Of a stretch of 64,000 nucleotides of DNA, positions 52,929 through 61,615 are shown piece by piece. Within the stretch, counting starts at the first letter, position 1; each line of letters begins with the position of its first letter. The position numbers and the translations under genes are program-made. Under the pieces are notes generated by a model. It saw nothing but the letters and a program-made list of their open reading frames with translations. It was not told the DNA's origin and ran no database searches. The DNA is taken from positions 1-64,000 of the forward strand of contig RJAE01000004.1 in NCBI GenBank assembly GCA_004000035.1, read 5' to 3'. The DNA comes from Arthrobacter sulfonylureivorans (GTDB taxonomy: Bacteria > Actinomycetota > Actinomycetes > Actinomycetales > Micrococcaceae).

Positions 52929-54266
52929 ATGGCCGCTTCACCTGACGCCACCGGCACCCGCCCCGCCAACGTTCTGCGCAAGGCAGTCGTCATCGGCGGC
53001 AACCGTATCCCGTTTGCCCGTGCCAACGGGGCCTACACCCAGGCCAGCAACCAGGACATGCTGACTGCCGCATTGGACGGGCTGGTGGCCCGCTTCGGGC
53101 TGCAGGACGAGCGGATCGGCGAGGTGGCCGCCGGCGCGGTGCTGAAGCACTCGCGCGATTTCAACCTCACCCGTGAAGCGGTGATTGGATCCGCGCTGTC
53201 GCCGGAAACGCCCGCCTACGACCTGCAGCAGGCCTGCGCCACCGGACTGGAAACGGTGGTTGGCCTGGCCAACAAGATCAAGCTGGGGCAGATCGATTCC
53301 GCCATCGCCGGCGGCGTCGACTCCGCCTCCGATGCACCGATTGCCGTGAGCGAGGGGCTCCGGGCAGTTCTGCTGGAACTGCACCGCGCCAAAACGGTGC
53401 AACAAAAGCTGACCACCTTGGCCAAGCTGCGCCCCAAGGACCTGGCACCCAACGCGCCGGACACGGCCGAGCCGCGGACCGGGCTGTCCATGGGGGAGCA
53501 CCAGGCACTGACCACTGCGGCGTGGAACGTCACCCGCGAGGCGCAGGACGAGCTGTCCCTGGCCAGCCACCGCAATCTGGCGGCCGCCTATGAGCGCGGG
53601 TTCTTCGACGACCTGATGACGCCTTACCGCGGCCTTGCCAAGGACTCCAACCTGCGCGCCGACACCACGCTGGAGAAGCTGGCCAAGTTGCAGCCGGTCT
53701 TCGGCAAGAACCTGGGCGCCGAAGCGACCATGACCGCCGGCAATTCCACGCCGCTGACCGACGGCGCCTCCGCGGTGCTGATCGGTTCGGAGGAGTATGC
53801 GCGGAGCAATGACTTGCCGGTGCTGGCCGAGGTGGTCGACTCCGAGGCCGCAGCGGTGGATTTTGTGCACGGCAAGGAAGGTCTGCTGATGGCCCCTGCC
53901 TATGCCGTACCGCGGCTGCTGGCCCGGCAGGGCCTGACCTTTGCCGACTTCGATTTCTTCGAGATCCACGAAGCCTTTGCCGGCACCGTGCTGTGCCATA
54001 TGGCGGCGTGGGAAAGCGAGGAATTCTGCCGCAACAAGCTGGGCCTGCAGAAGCCGTTGGGCGCCATCGACCGGACCCGCCTGAATGTCAACGGTTCGTC
54101 GCTGGCGACCGGACACCCCTTCGCCGCCACCGGCGGCCGGCTGGTGGCTACCCTCGCCAAGATGCTGCGCGAGAAGACCGACGCCGAGTCCCGCCCCACC
54201 CGTGGTCTGATCTCCGTGTGCGCCGCCGGCGGCATGGGCGTGGTGGCCATCCTGGAGGCAAACTAA
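52929..54266 (+). CDS. Acetyl-CoA C-acyltransferase (thiolase, FadA2/FadI type)
   Basis: A 445-residue thiolase. The active-site Cys is in LQQACATGLETVV, the His in FEIHEAFAGTVLCH, and the C-terminal ISVCAAGGMGVVAILE holds the second Cys; NVNGSSLATGHPFAATGGR is the glycine loop. It cleaves 3-ketoacyl-CoA, or runs in reverse. CGAGGAGAG precedes the ATG at 52929; the longer frame begins inside the operator. Stop overlaps the FabG4-type gene by one base. Confidence 0.93.
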   Translation: MAASPDATGTRPANVLRKAVVIGGNRIPFARANGAYTQASNQDMLTAALDGLVARFGLQDERIGEVAAGAVLKHSRDFNLTREAVIGSALSPETPAYDLQQACATGLETVVGLANKIKLGQIDSAIAGGVDSASDAPIAVSEGLRAVLLELHRAKTVQQKLTTLAKLRPKDLAPNAPDTAEPRTGLSMGEHQALTTAAWNVTREAQDELSLASHRNLAAAYERGFFDDLMTPYRGLAKDSNLRADTTLEKLAKLQPVFGKNLGAEATMTAGNSTPLTDGASAVLIGSEEYARSNDLPVLAEVVDSEAAAVDFVHGKEGLLMAPAYAVPRLLARQGLTFADFDFFEIHEAFAGTVLCHMAAWESEEFCRNKLGLQKPLGAIDRTRLNVNGSSLATGHPFAATGGRLVATLAKMLREKTDAESRPTRGLISVCAAGGMGVVAILEAN

Positions 54267-55606
54267 TGGCGGACCGGTACCTGGACCTGGTCAACGCCGG
54301 GCCGGTGAAGAGCCTGGCCAAAAAGCTGGGACTGCCGCAGCCTGCCGTGCTGCGGCGCTACCGGCCGGGTGCTCCGGTGCTGCCCGGTCCCGTCCTGGTA
54401 CTGGGCTCCGGTTCCGGCGCCGACGTCCTGGCCAAGGAACTGCTCGGCTGGGATCTGGATGTCCGGCGGCATGTGGCGCCGAAGGAACGGCTGGGCGGCA
54501 TCGTGCTGGTGCTCGACGAACTGGCCGCGCCGGAAGAACTAGCGGATCCGATGCTCACCGCCGGCTCCAGCCTCAGGGACCTGGCACCCGGCGGCCGGAT
54601 CGTCACGATCTCCCGCCCCGCAACCGGGACCGGACAGCCCGCCCAGGCTGCGGCCAGGCAGGCGGTGGACGGGGCTTTGCGGTCGCTGGCCCATGAGCTG
54701 CGCGGCGGTGCCACCGGCAACGGGATTGTGCTGGGCGAGGGCGTGGATGCCGGTGCGCCGGCCGTCCTCGGCGCCTTGCGCTTCCTGCTCTCCGGCCGAA
54801 GCGCCTACGTCAACGGGCAGTTCCTCCTGGTTGGCTCCGGCGTGGCCTCGCTGCCGGCGAACCCGGACCGTCCGCTGGCGGGCAAGGTCGCCGTCGTTAC
54901 CGGTGCCGCCCGCGGCATCGGTGCAGCAATCGCCGAGACCCTGCACCGCGACGGCGCCCGGATCATCGCCGTCGACGTCCCCGCGGCCGGGGAGCAGTTG
55001 GCGCAGGTCGCCAACCGGATCGGCGCTACCGCGCTGCAATTGGACATCACCGCCGCGGACGCGGGCGCGAAGATCGCAGCCCACGCCGCGGAGCGGAACC
55101 ACGGGCTGGACATCGTGGTGCACAATGCCGGCATCACCAGAGACAAGCTGCTGGCCAACATGGACCAGGCGAAATGGGACTCGGTGATCGCGGTCAATCT
55201 TGCCTCACAGCTGAGGATGAACGAGCAACTGCTGGCGTCGGGCGTCCTCCGCGAAGCTCCGCGGGTGGTGTCGCTGGCCTCCACCAGCGGGATTGCAGGC
55301 AACCGCGGGCAGACCAACTACGCCGCCTCCAAGGCGGGCATCATCGGCATGGTCCGCGCCTCGGCGGCCGCCTTCGCCGACGCCGGCGGCAGCATCAACG
55401 CGGTCGCGCCCGGCTTTATCGAGACGGCCATGACCGCCCGGATGCCGTTCGTGACCCGCGAAGTGGCACGCCGGCTGTCCTCGCTGCAGCAGGGCGGCAG
55501 GCCGCTGGACGTCGCCGAAGCGGTCTCCTTCCTGGCCAGCGATGCCGCGGGCGGGATCAATGGCCAGACGCTGCGCGTCTGCGGCCAGAGCATGGTCGGC
55601 GCATGA
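54266..55606 (+). CDS. FabG4-type high-molecular-weight 3-oxoacyl reductase
   Basis: A 446-residue SDR with two Rossmann-type domains, as in mycobacterial FabG4. Residues 1-205 form a degenerate flavodoxin-like domain; the active domain has VTGAARGIGAAIAE, VHNAGITRDK, SLASTSG, NYAASKAGIIGMVR and VAPGFIETAMT. It reduces 3-oxoacyl-CoA or oxidises the 3-hydroxy form with NAD(H), the third beta-oxidation step. Overlaps the thiolase by one base and the MaoC gene by four. Confidence 0.9.
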   Translation: MADRYLDLVNAGPVKSLAKKLGLPQPAVLRRYRPGAPVLPGPVLVLGSGSGADVLAKELLGWDLDVRRHVAPKERLGGIVLVLDELAAPEELADPMLTAGSSLRDLAPGGRIVTISRPATGTGQPAQAAARQAVDGALRSLAHELRGGATGNGIVLGEGVDAGAPAVLGALRFLLSGRSAYVNGQFLLVGSGVASLPANPDRPLAGKVAVVTGAARGIGAAIAETLHRDGARIIAVDVPAAGEQLAQVANRIGATALQLDITAADAGAKIAAHAAERNHGLDIVVHNAGITRDKLLANMDQAKWDSVIAVNLASQLRMNEQLLASGVLREAPRVVSLASTSGIAGNRGQTNYAASKAGIIGMVRASAAAFADAGGSINAVAPGFIETAMTARMPFVTREVARRLSSLQQGGRPLDVAEAVSFLASDAAGGINGQTLRVCGQSMVGA

Positions 55607-56499
55607 GCGAGGTCATCCTGGGGGAAATGCCCACGCTCTCGCGGCTGTATCTGACGGCTGCCTCCACGGCGGCGCGGCACAAGCTGGGCGTCGGCCAGCA
55701 GGCCGATCAGCTCCCGGCGGTGCGGCACACCGTGGACGGCGTGCACATCGCCCCGGAGCGGGTCAGCGGCTTCCAGCAGCTGATGCACGGCACCGTGCGG
55801 GACACCTTGCCCTCGGTGTTTCTGCACTCGGTTGCCTTTCCGGTGGTGATGAGCGTGATGACGCGGCCGGACTTCCCGCTCCCGCTGCTCGGCATGGTGC
55901 ATCTGGCCAACCGGGTGAACCACCTGCGGCCGGTCCACTTCGCGGAGCCGTTGACCGTGACAGCTTGGGCCGAAGGCCTGCGCGGCCACCACGCCGGCAC
56001 CCAGGTGGAACTTCATACCCGGATCGAGGCCGGGGGCGAAACCGTGTGGGAGGGCGTATCGGACTATCTGGCCAAGGCGGTCTACCTGCCCGGACTGGAC
56101 AAGGCTTTGAGGCCGGAACGCACCGATTTCATCCCGCCGCAGCCGACGGCGCGTTGGCGGCTCGGTCCCGAAGCCGGCCGCGAGTACGCCGGTGTCTCCG
56201 GTGACTTCAACCCGATCCACTTGAGCGCGGTATCGGCCAAGATGCTGGGACTCAAGCGGTCCATCGCGCACGGCATGTACCTGGCCTCCCGGGTCCTGAC
56301 CAGCGTGGAAGCCACGGCCAGCGAACCCTTTGCTTGGCGCATTGATTTCGCTGCCCCGGTCTTCCTTCCCGCCACGGTGGCCGTACGGATCCATGACACG
56401 GAACGGGACGGATCGTGGGAAGCGTCCGAGTTCACCGGCTGGGGAGAGCGCAGCCACCGGCTCCACTTCACGGGCAGCGTCAACACGCTCGCGGGGTAG
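55603..56499 (+). CDS. MaoC-family (R)-enoyl-CoA hydratase, HtdX-like
   Basis: A 298-residue double hot-dog protein. The N-terminal half (to about 170) is a degenerate hot-dog domain; the C-terminal half has the hydratase motif YAGVSGDFNPIHLSAVSAKM with catalytic Asp and His, then GLKRSIAHGMYLASRVL. It hydrates trans-2-enoyl-CoA to the (R)-3-hydroxy form used by the FabG4-type enzyme. The ATG is fixed by the ATGA overlap. Last gene of the thiolase operon and convergent with the sigma factor gene. Confidence 0.9.
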   Translation: MSEVILGEMPTLSRLYLTAASTAARHKLGVGQQADQLPAVRHTVDGVHIAPERVSGFQQLMHGTVRDTLPSVFLHSVAFPVVMSVMTRPDFPLPLLGMVHLANRVNHLRPVHFAEPLTVTAWAEGLRGHHAGTQVELHTRIEAGGETVWEGVSDYLAKAVYLPGLDKALRPERTDFIPPQPTARWRLGPEAGREYAGVSGDFNPIHLSAVSAKMLGLKRSIAHGMYLASRVLTSVEATASEPFAWRIDFAAPVFLPATVAVRIHDTERDGSWEASEFTGWGERSHRLHFTGSVNTLAG

Positions 56500-56517
56500 C
56501 ACGGGACCTACGCCGGT

Positions 56518-57858
56518 TCAGGTGGCAGCCGCCTTGCGTTCAAGCACGTCGCGTTCGCGGTCGTTCTTGGCCAGGGCGGCTGCGGCGACGAACTCGGCCC
56601 GTGCCTCGTTCGGCCGGCCGAGCCTGGCCAACAGCTCGGCCCGCACGCTGGGCAGCAGATGCGATCCGCGCAGCGCCCCCGTCGAGACCAGGCCGTCCAC
56701 GATGGCCAGCGCTGTGGCCGGCCCGGTGGCCATGGACACCGCCACGGCCCGGTTGAGCTCGACCACCGGGCTGGGCGCAATCCGGCCGAGCGCCTCGTAG
56801 AGCAACACGATCTGTGCCCAGTCGGTCCGGTCGACGCTGGGCGCCACCGCGTGGCACTCGGCGATGGCGGCCTGCAGCGCGTAAGTGCCGCGGCCGCGGC
56901 CCAGCCTGTCCGCCCGGGCCAGTGCCGCGCGGCCGCGTCCTATCTGCGCGCGGTCCCAGCGGGTGCGGTCCTGGTCGGCCAGCAGCACGGGGGTGCCGTC
57001 CGGCCGGGTGCGGGCGCCGAACCGCGAGGCCTGCAGTTCCATCAGGGCGACCAGCGCGTGCGCCTCGGGCTCCCGCGGCACCAGCGAAACCAGCACCCGG
57101 CCGATGCGCAGGGCTTCGCCGGCCAGATCCGGCCGGATCCAGCGTTCCCCGGAGGTTGCGGCATAGCCTTCGGTGAACATCAGGTAGATGACCCGGAGGA
57201 CACCGCCCAGCCGCGGCCCCCATTCGTTTGGTTCCGGGACGTCGAAGGGGACTTTCGCCGCGGCCAGCGTCTTCTTGGCGCGGACAATCCGCTGCTGGAC
57301 CGTGGCTACCGGGAGCACGAACAGCCTGGCGATTTCCTCGCTGGACAGACCGCCCACAATCCGTAGCGTCAAGGACACTTGTGCCTCCCGGGAGAGCACC
57401 GGATGGCAGGCGGTGAAGACCAGCCGGAGCACGTCGTCCGGAACCGGATCCCAGGACGTGGCATCCTCGTCCTGCAGCCCGCGGGCCAGCAGTTGGTAGC
57501 GGTTGTCGAGGCGTTCGGCCCGGCGCCAGGCGTCAATCGCCTTGCGCTTGGCCACGGAGGTCAGCCAGGCGGCAGGATTACGCGGCGTACCGGTGTTCGG
57601 CCATTGGAGCAGCGCATCGGCTACGGCTTCCTGCGCCATGTCCTCGGCAAACCCGACGTCACCCGTGGCCCGGGCCAGCGCGGCAACGATCCGGGCACCT
57701 TCGATGCGCCACACGGCATCCAGCCGGCGCCGGACTGCCGCTGACCCTTCCGGGTCCGTGCCCGCCACCGCTGCCCCCTCCGCGTCCGTGCCCGCCACCG
57801 CTGACCCTTCCGGGTCCGGGCCCGCCACCGCTGCCCCCTCCGCGTCCGGCCCCGCCAC
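56518..57858 (-). CDS. ECF42-type sigma factor with C-terminal TPR-like domain (DUF6596)
   Basis: A 446-residue protein. After four 10-residue repeats (1-40), sigma-70 region 2 covers about 45-125 (IVAALARATGDVGFAEDMAQ, AVADALLQWP) and region 4 about 165-230 (SLTLRIVGGLSSEEIARLFV). From about 240 the long helical C-terminal domain (VIYLMFTEGYAATSGERWIR) is characteristic of ECF42, which has no anti-sigma factor and is paired with DGPF/YCII proteins. GTG at 57858 follows GGGAGGGG by six bases, 27 bases after the YCII gene. The open frame extends upstream into that gene. Confidence 0.87.
   Translation of the reverse strand: MAGPDAEGAAVAGPDPEGSAVAGTDAEGAAVAGTDPEGSAAVRRRLDAVWRIEGARIVAALARATGDVGFAEDMAQEAVADALLQWPNTGTPRNPAAWLTSVAKRKAIDAWRRAERLDNRYQLLARGLQDEDATSWDPVPDDVLRLVFTACHPVLSREAQVSLTLRIVGGLSSEEIARLFVLPVATVQQRIVRAKKTLAAAKVPFDVPEPNEWGPRLGGVLRVIYLMFTEGYAATSGERWIRPDLAGEALRIGRVLVSLVPREPEAHALVALMELQASRFGARTRPDGTPVLLADQDRTRWDRAQIGRGRAALARADRLGRGRGTYALQAAIAECHAVAPSVDRTDWAQIVLLYEALGRIAPSPVVELNRAVAVSMATGPATALAIVDGLVSTGALRGSHLLPSVRAELLARLGRPNEARAEFVAAAALAKNDRERDVLERKAAAT
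57739..57858 (-). repeat. Four tandem 30-bp repeats at the 5' end of the ECF42 gene
   Basis: Four exact-length 30-base units (57858-57829, 57828-57799, 57798-57769, 57768-57739) encode AVAGPDAEGA-like decapeptides. Odd and even copies alternate (AEGA, then PEGS), which gives a 60-base higher-order unit. Position fits the N-terminus of the sigma factor. Confidence 0.9.
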
Positions 57859-57884
57859 GGCTGACCCCTCCCGCGCCGCAGGGG

Positions 57885-58328
57885 CTACGCGTTCTCCGCG
57901 CGCAGCTTCGCCTCTTGTTCGCGCCAGCCTTCTTCCTTCTGGATGTACTCGTTGTCGGCGAACTCGGCGAAGTCGGCGGCCTCGGTCACGCGGCGCACTT
58001 CCAGCTTGGAGCCCGGGCCCAGCGGACAGCGGCTGGCCCATTCGGCAGCTTCTTCCTTGGACGCCACCTGAACGATCCAAAAGCCATTGAACAGCTCGTG
58101 GGTTTCGCCGTAGGGGCCGTCGGTGACGAGCGGCGGATCTTCCGAGAAGTCGACGACGAAGGCCGTGCCGTCGGACAGGTCGGCCAATCCGTCACCGCCG
58201 AGCATGATGCCGGCGTTGATCATGGACTCGTTGTAGGCGCCCATTTTGTTGATCATTTCTTCGAACGGCATGGCCTTGGAGGCCTCGAGGGCTTCGTCGG
58301 TGGACCGCATGATGAACATGTACTTCAC
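57885..58328 (-). CDS. YCII/DGPF domain protein, ECF42 partner
   Basis: A 147-residue YCII-superfamily protein (VKYMFIMRSTDEALEASKAM at the start; FVVDFSEDPPLVTDGPYGET with the DGPF-like DGPY motif; GFWIVQVASKEEAAEWASRC). Related proteins carry a ferredoxin-like fold and are the regulon hallmark of ECF42 sigma factors; their biochemical role is not settled. The GTG start has GAAGGAGAT in perfect position. First gene of the two-gene unit with the sigma factor. Confidence 0.88.
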   Translation of the reverse strand: MKYMFIMRSTDEALEASKAMPFEEMINKMGAYNESMINAGIMLGGDGLADLSDGTAFVVDFSEDPPLVTDGPYGETHELFNGFWIVQVASKEEAAEWASRCPLGPGSKLEVRRVTEAADFAEFADNEYIQKEEGWREQEAKLRAENA

Positions 58329-58378
58329 GGCTATCTCCTTCTGTGACCGAGGACGCGGTGTGCGCCTTCTACTATGCC

Positions 58379-58405
58379 GTCGAACGGCGATCAGCGATAT
58401 CGACA
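58379..58405 (-). promoter_or_regulatory. Candidate ECF42-dependent promoter
   Basis: On the minus strand TGTCGA (58405-58400) and CGAC (58382-58379) are separated by 17 bases and sit 51 bases upstream of the YCII start. This resembles the -35 TGTCGA / -10 CGA-type promoter described for ECF42, and would make the unit self-activating. Confidence 0.6.
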
Positions 58406-58478
58406 CGGGCGGAAAACTTTCTTTCATCACCGTGTCGGCCGTCGTTCCGGCGGCCGCCGCCGCGCTTATGCTGTCCCT

Positions 58479-59708
58479 ATGACCGCCGATGCTCAGCTAG
58501 CCGACCGCGCCCGGACGCTCGATGCCGCCGACCCGCTGGCCGCTTACCGTTCCCGTTTTGTGGGCCACGACGACGAATCTGTCACCGCCTACCTGGATGG
58601 CAATTCGCTGGGCAGGCCGCTGGCCGCCAGCGTGGACCGGGTCCGGGACGTGATGCTGCAGCAGTGGGGCGGCCGGCTGATCCGGGCCTGGGACGAGGGC
58701 TGGCTGGCGCTGCCCGAGCGGATCGGCGACGAATTGGGCCGGGTGGTGCTGGGCGCCGCTCCGGGCCAGTGCGTGGTGGCCGATTCCACCACCGTGCTGC
58801 TCTACAAGCTGGCCCGTGCCGCGATTGCCGCCCGTCCCGGCCGGCGGCGCATCCTGGTGGACCGGGACAATTTTCCGTCCGACCGCTTCATCGTGGAGGG
58901 CATTGCCGCCGAATGCGGCCTGGAGCTGGACTGGCTCGAACCGCCGCATGCCGGGGGAGTCACGGCGGAAGCGGTGCGCGCCGCCGTCGGGCCGGACACG
59001 GCGCTGGTCTTGCTCAGTCATGTGGCCTACCGCTCCGGCTACCTTGCGGACATTCCCTCCATCACCACAGCGGCGCACGACGCCGGTGCCTTGGTTTTGT
59101 GGGACCTGTGCCATTCCGCGGGGGTGCTTCCCGTGGAACTGGATGCGTGGGGCGTGGACCTGGCCGCAGGCTGCAGCTACAAGTACCTGAACGGTGGCCC
59201 GGGTGCGCCCGCGTGGGCCTACGTGCGGACAGAGCACCAGCACTTCCAGCAGCCGATCCAGGGCTGGCTGGGCAGTACGGAGCCCTTCGAGATGGGCCAG
59301 GGGTACCAACCCGCCGGCGGCATCCGCCGGTTCGCCTCCGGGACTCCACCGATCCTCGGGATGACCGCGATCCAGGACATGATCGCGCTGATCGACGAGG
59401 CAGGCCTGGCCGCCGTCCGGGACAAGTCCGTCGCCCTGACCGAGTTCGCCATCGAAGCCGTGCAGGCGGCGTTGGCCGATTTCGGCGTCGCCATCGCCTC
59501 GCCGCTGGATGCGGCAGAACGCGGTGGGCACGTCACCATCGACCATCCGGCCTTCAAGCACGTCACCGTCCGGCTCTGGGAACAGGGCGTGATCCCGGAC
59601 TTCCGCGAACCGGACGGCATCCGGCTGGGGCTCTCGCCGTTGTCCACCAGCTTCGCGGAAGTTTGGCGTGGGATCGCGGCGATCCGGGCCGAGTTGGAAC
59701 ACGCCTGA
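58479..59708 (+). CDS. kynU: Kynureninase
   Basis: A 409-residue PLP enzyme that cleaves kynurenine to anthranilate and alanine. It has YLDGNSLGRPLAASV, the phosphate-binding ADSTTVLLYKL, VLWDLCHSAGVLPVELDAWG and the PLP-Lys loop LAAGCSYKYLNGGPGAPAW. No other tryptophan-degradation gene is adjacent. The ATG at 58479 has no clear ribosome site. It is divergent from the YCII gene with 150 bases between. Confidence 0.92.
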   Translation: MTADAQLADRARTLDAADPLAAYRSRFVGHDDESVTAYLDGNSLGRPLAASVDRVRDVMLQQWGGRLIRAWDEGWLALPERIGDELGRVVLGAAPGQCVVADSTTVLLYKLARAAIAARPGRRRILVDRDNFPSDRFIVEGIAAECGLELDWLEPPHAGGVTAEAVRAAVGPDTALVLLSHVAYRSGYLADIPSITTAAHDAGALVLWDLCHSAGVLPVELDAWGVDLAAGCSYKYLNGGPGAPAWAYVRTEHQHFQQPIQGWLGSTEPFEMGQGYQPAGGIRRFASGTPPILGMTAIQDMIALIDEAGLAAVRDKSVALTEFAIEAVQAALADFGVAIASPLDAAERGGHVTIDHPAFKHVTVRLWEQGVIPDFREPDGIRLGLSPLSTSFAEVWRGIAAIRAELEHA

Positions 59709-59718
59709 CTGGACGGGC

Positions 59719-60231
59719 TTAGCCGGCCCTGCGGACCATCCGGATCTCGTGCAGGCCGACCCACAGGCCGGTCAGCGGTTCGCGGCGCCCGTCCGGAGCG
59801 AACCCGTGCTTGTGGAAGAACGCCCGGGCGCGGGGACTGTCCTCGAGGACCCACAGCAGCGCCGGCTTGCTGCCGATGGCGGCATCCAGCAGCCGCTCGC
59901 CCAGCCCGGTGCCGTGGGCCTGCTCCAGCACGTAAAGCATCTGCAGTTCGAACGGCAGGTTGGCGTCGCCGTCGTCGTCCTGGGCGGGGCCGGCGCCGGC
60001 ACAACCCACGATCCGGCCGGAAGGATCCTCCGCGATCCACAGTTCTGCCCCTGCCGCCAAGCCGCGTGCCCACCAGTCGATCTGCTGCTTCCGCCGGGCG
60101 GCTTCGGCGGCAAAGAAGGATGCGGGACGCTGCGTGGCGTAGGTTTCCCGCCACGCAGCCAACTTCATGTCCAGGGTTGCGGGAACATCATCGCCGGTGG
60201 CGCGGCGGACGCGGTAATCGGGAGTTGGCAC
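59719..60231 (-). CDS. GNAT family N-acetyltransferase
   Basis: A 170-residue GNAT protein: YRVRRATGDDVPATLDMKLA at the N-terminus, a long loop with DDDGD, LPFELQMLYVLEQAHGTGLG as the motif A acetyl-CoA site (Q/RxxGxG), and ARAFFHKHGFAPDGRRE as motif B. Start at 60231 is adequate, with no strong ribosome site. Substrate unknown. Convergent with kynU. Confidence 0.85.
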   Translation of the reverse strand: MPTPDYRVRRATGDDVPATLDMKLAAWRETYATQRPASFFAAEAARRKQQIDWWARGLAAGAELWIAEDPSGRIVGCAGAGPAQDDDGDANLPFELQMLYVLEQAHGTGLGERLLDAAIGSKPALLWVLEDSPRARAFFHKHGFAPDGRREPLTGLWVGLHEIRMVRRAG

Positions 60232-60260
60232 CTATGAATCTTAGCGGTGCGGGCAGGCCG

Positions 60261-61493
60261 TCACCGGCGGAAATGGTCTACCGCCAGCTGGTAGCTGTGT
60301 GCCGTCAGCGCAGCGGTCTGCTCCCAGCCGAAGGAGGAGGCGTGCACGGCCGCATTCGCGCCCAGCCGCCGGCGGAATTCCGGATAGTCGTGCAGTTCGC
60401 GCAGCGCACCGGCCCACCGGGCAGGGTCGTGTCCATCCACCAGCAGGCCGGTGAGACCGTGGCTGACCGCCACCGGCAGCCCGCCCACGTTGGTGGCGAC
60501 CACTGGAGTGCCGCAGGCCTGCGCCTCCAGGGCCACGAGCCCGAACGATTCGCTGAAGGATGGAACCGCCACCACATCGGCGCTGCGGAAGGTGGCCGCC
60601 AGCTCGGCCGGCTCCACGGGCGGCGAGAGCGCCACGATGTCGTCCAGCCCCAGCTGCGTGGCCAGGGCAGGCAGGTCCAGTTCGGCGGCCCCGCTGGCCT
60701 CGCCGGTGATGGAGATCCGCAGCCGGATGTCCGGCCGCTGCCGGCGAAGTTCCGCTGCCGCGGCCAACAGCACCTGCGGCCCCTTGAGCGCCTGGATGCG
60801 GCCCGCGAACACCAGATGGAAGGTATCCGGCCCTAGTCCGGCCGCCGCCCGGTCCCGCACCCGGCCCTCCGGACGAAATGTCCGCAGGTCCACGCCGGGC
60901 GGGATCACGTCCACCGTCCCCTCATCGGCGCCGTAGAGGTCCACCAGTTCGCACGCCTCGGTCAGCGTGTTGGCGATCAGCCGGCCAGCCCCGGAGGCAA
61001 TGGCTTGTTCGCCGCGGACCCGGGACTCCGGCTCCGGTGCCTCGCCGGGCTGCAGGTGAAGGTTCTTGACCAGCCCCATGGTGTGCATTGAATGCACCAG
61101 CGGAATCTGCCAGTCCCGCTGCAGGCGCAGTCCCACCGCACCCGAGAGCCAGTAGTGCGAGTGCAGCACGTCGTATTTGGCACCGTCCTGCTGCGTGAAC
61201 TGCCGCAGCGACGCCTCCAATGCGGCCAGCCGCTGCGGCACCTCCTCCTTGGCCACGATGTCGGCCGGTGCGCCGTCCAGGTGGATCACGCGAACGCCGG
61301 CGCGGGGATGCTCCACCGGTTCCTGGCCGTCATGTTGGGAGCGGGTGAAAACGTCGACGGCGGTACCCAGGGCCGCCTGTTCCCTCGCGAGCGCGCGGAC
61401 GTAGACGTTCATGCCGCCGGCATCGCCTCCGCCGGGCCGGGCCAGCGGCGACGTATGCAACGACAGCACGGCGATGCGGTCCGCGCCGACCAT
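60261..61493 (-). CDS. mshA: D-inositol-3-phosphate glycosyltransferase MshA
   Basis: A 410-residue GT4 enzyme for the first step of mycothiol synthesis: it transfers N-acetylglucosamine to 1L-inositol-3-phosphate. LHTSPLARPGGGDAGGMNVYV and HSHYWLSGAVGL match the mycobacterial enzyme, and FSESFGLVALEAQACGTPVV holds the EX7E donor site. GGAGGTGGAGC lies just before the ATG. It confirms an actinobacterial host that uses mycothiol. Confidence 0.93.
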   Translation of the reverse strand: MVGADRIAVLSLHTSPLARPGGGDAGGMNVYVRALAREQAALGTAVDVFTRSQHDGQEPVEHPRAGVRVIHLDGAPADIVAKEEVPQRLAALEASLRQFTQQDGAKYDVLHSHYWLSGAVGLRLQRDWQIPLVHSMHTMGLVKNLHLQPGEAPEPESRVRGEQAIASGAGRLIANTLTEACELVDLYGADEGTVDVIPPGVDLRTFRPEGRVRDRAAAGLGPDTFHLVFAGRIQALKGPQVLLAAAAELRRQRPDIRLRISITGEASGAAELDLPALATQLGLDDIVALSPPVEPAELAATFRSADVVAVPSFSESFGLVALEAQACGTPVVATNVGGLPVAVSHGLTGLLVDGHDPARWAGALRELHDYPEFRRRLGANAAVHASSFGWEQTAALTAHSYQLAVDHFRR

Positions 61494-61615
61494 GCTCCAC
61501 CTCCGTGCCGTGTGCCCGGCCGGTACGTCTCCAGCCGTGGAAAACCGACCTGTTGCCGATTTTGTCTAGCAGCAACTGTAGCCGTCCGGACCCGTGGCAG
61601 CCGCTCGATGACAAG

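Noticed and set aside
57739-57858. 30-bp repeats as a CRISPR array or non-coding repeat
   Set aside because: No spacers; the repeats keep the reading frame of the sigma factor and have a good ribosome site just upstream.
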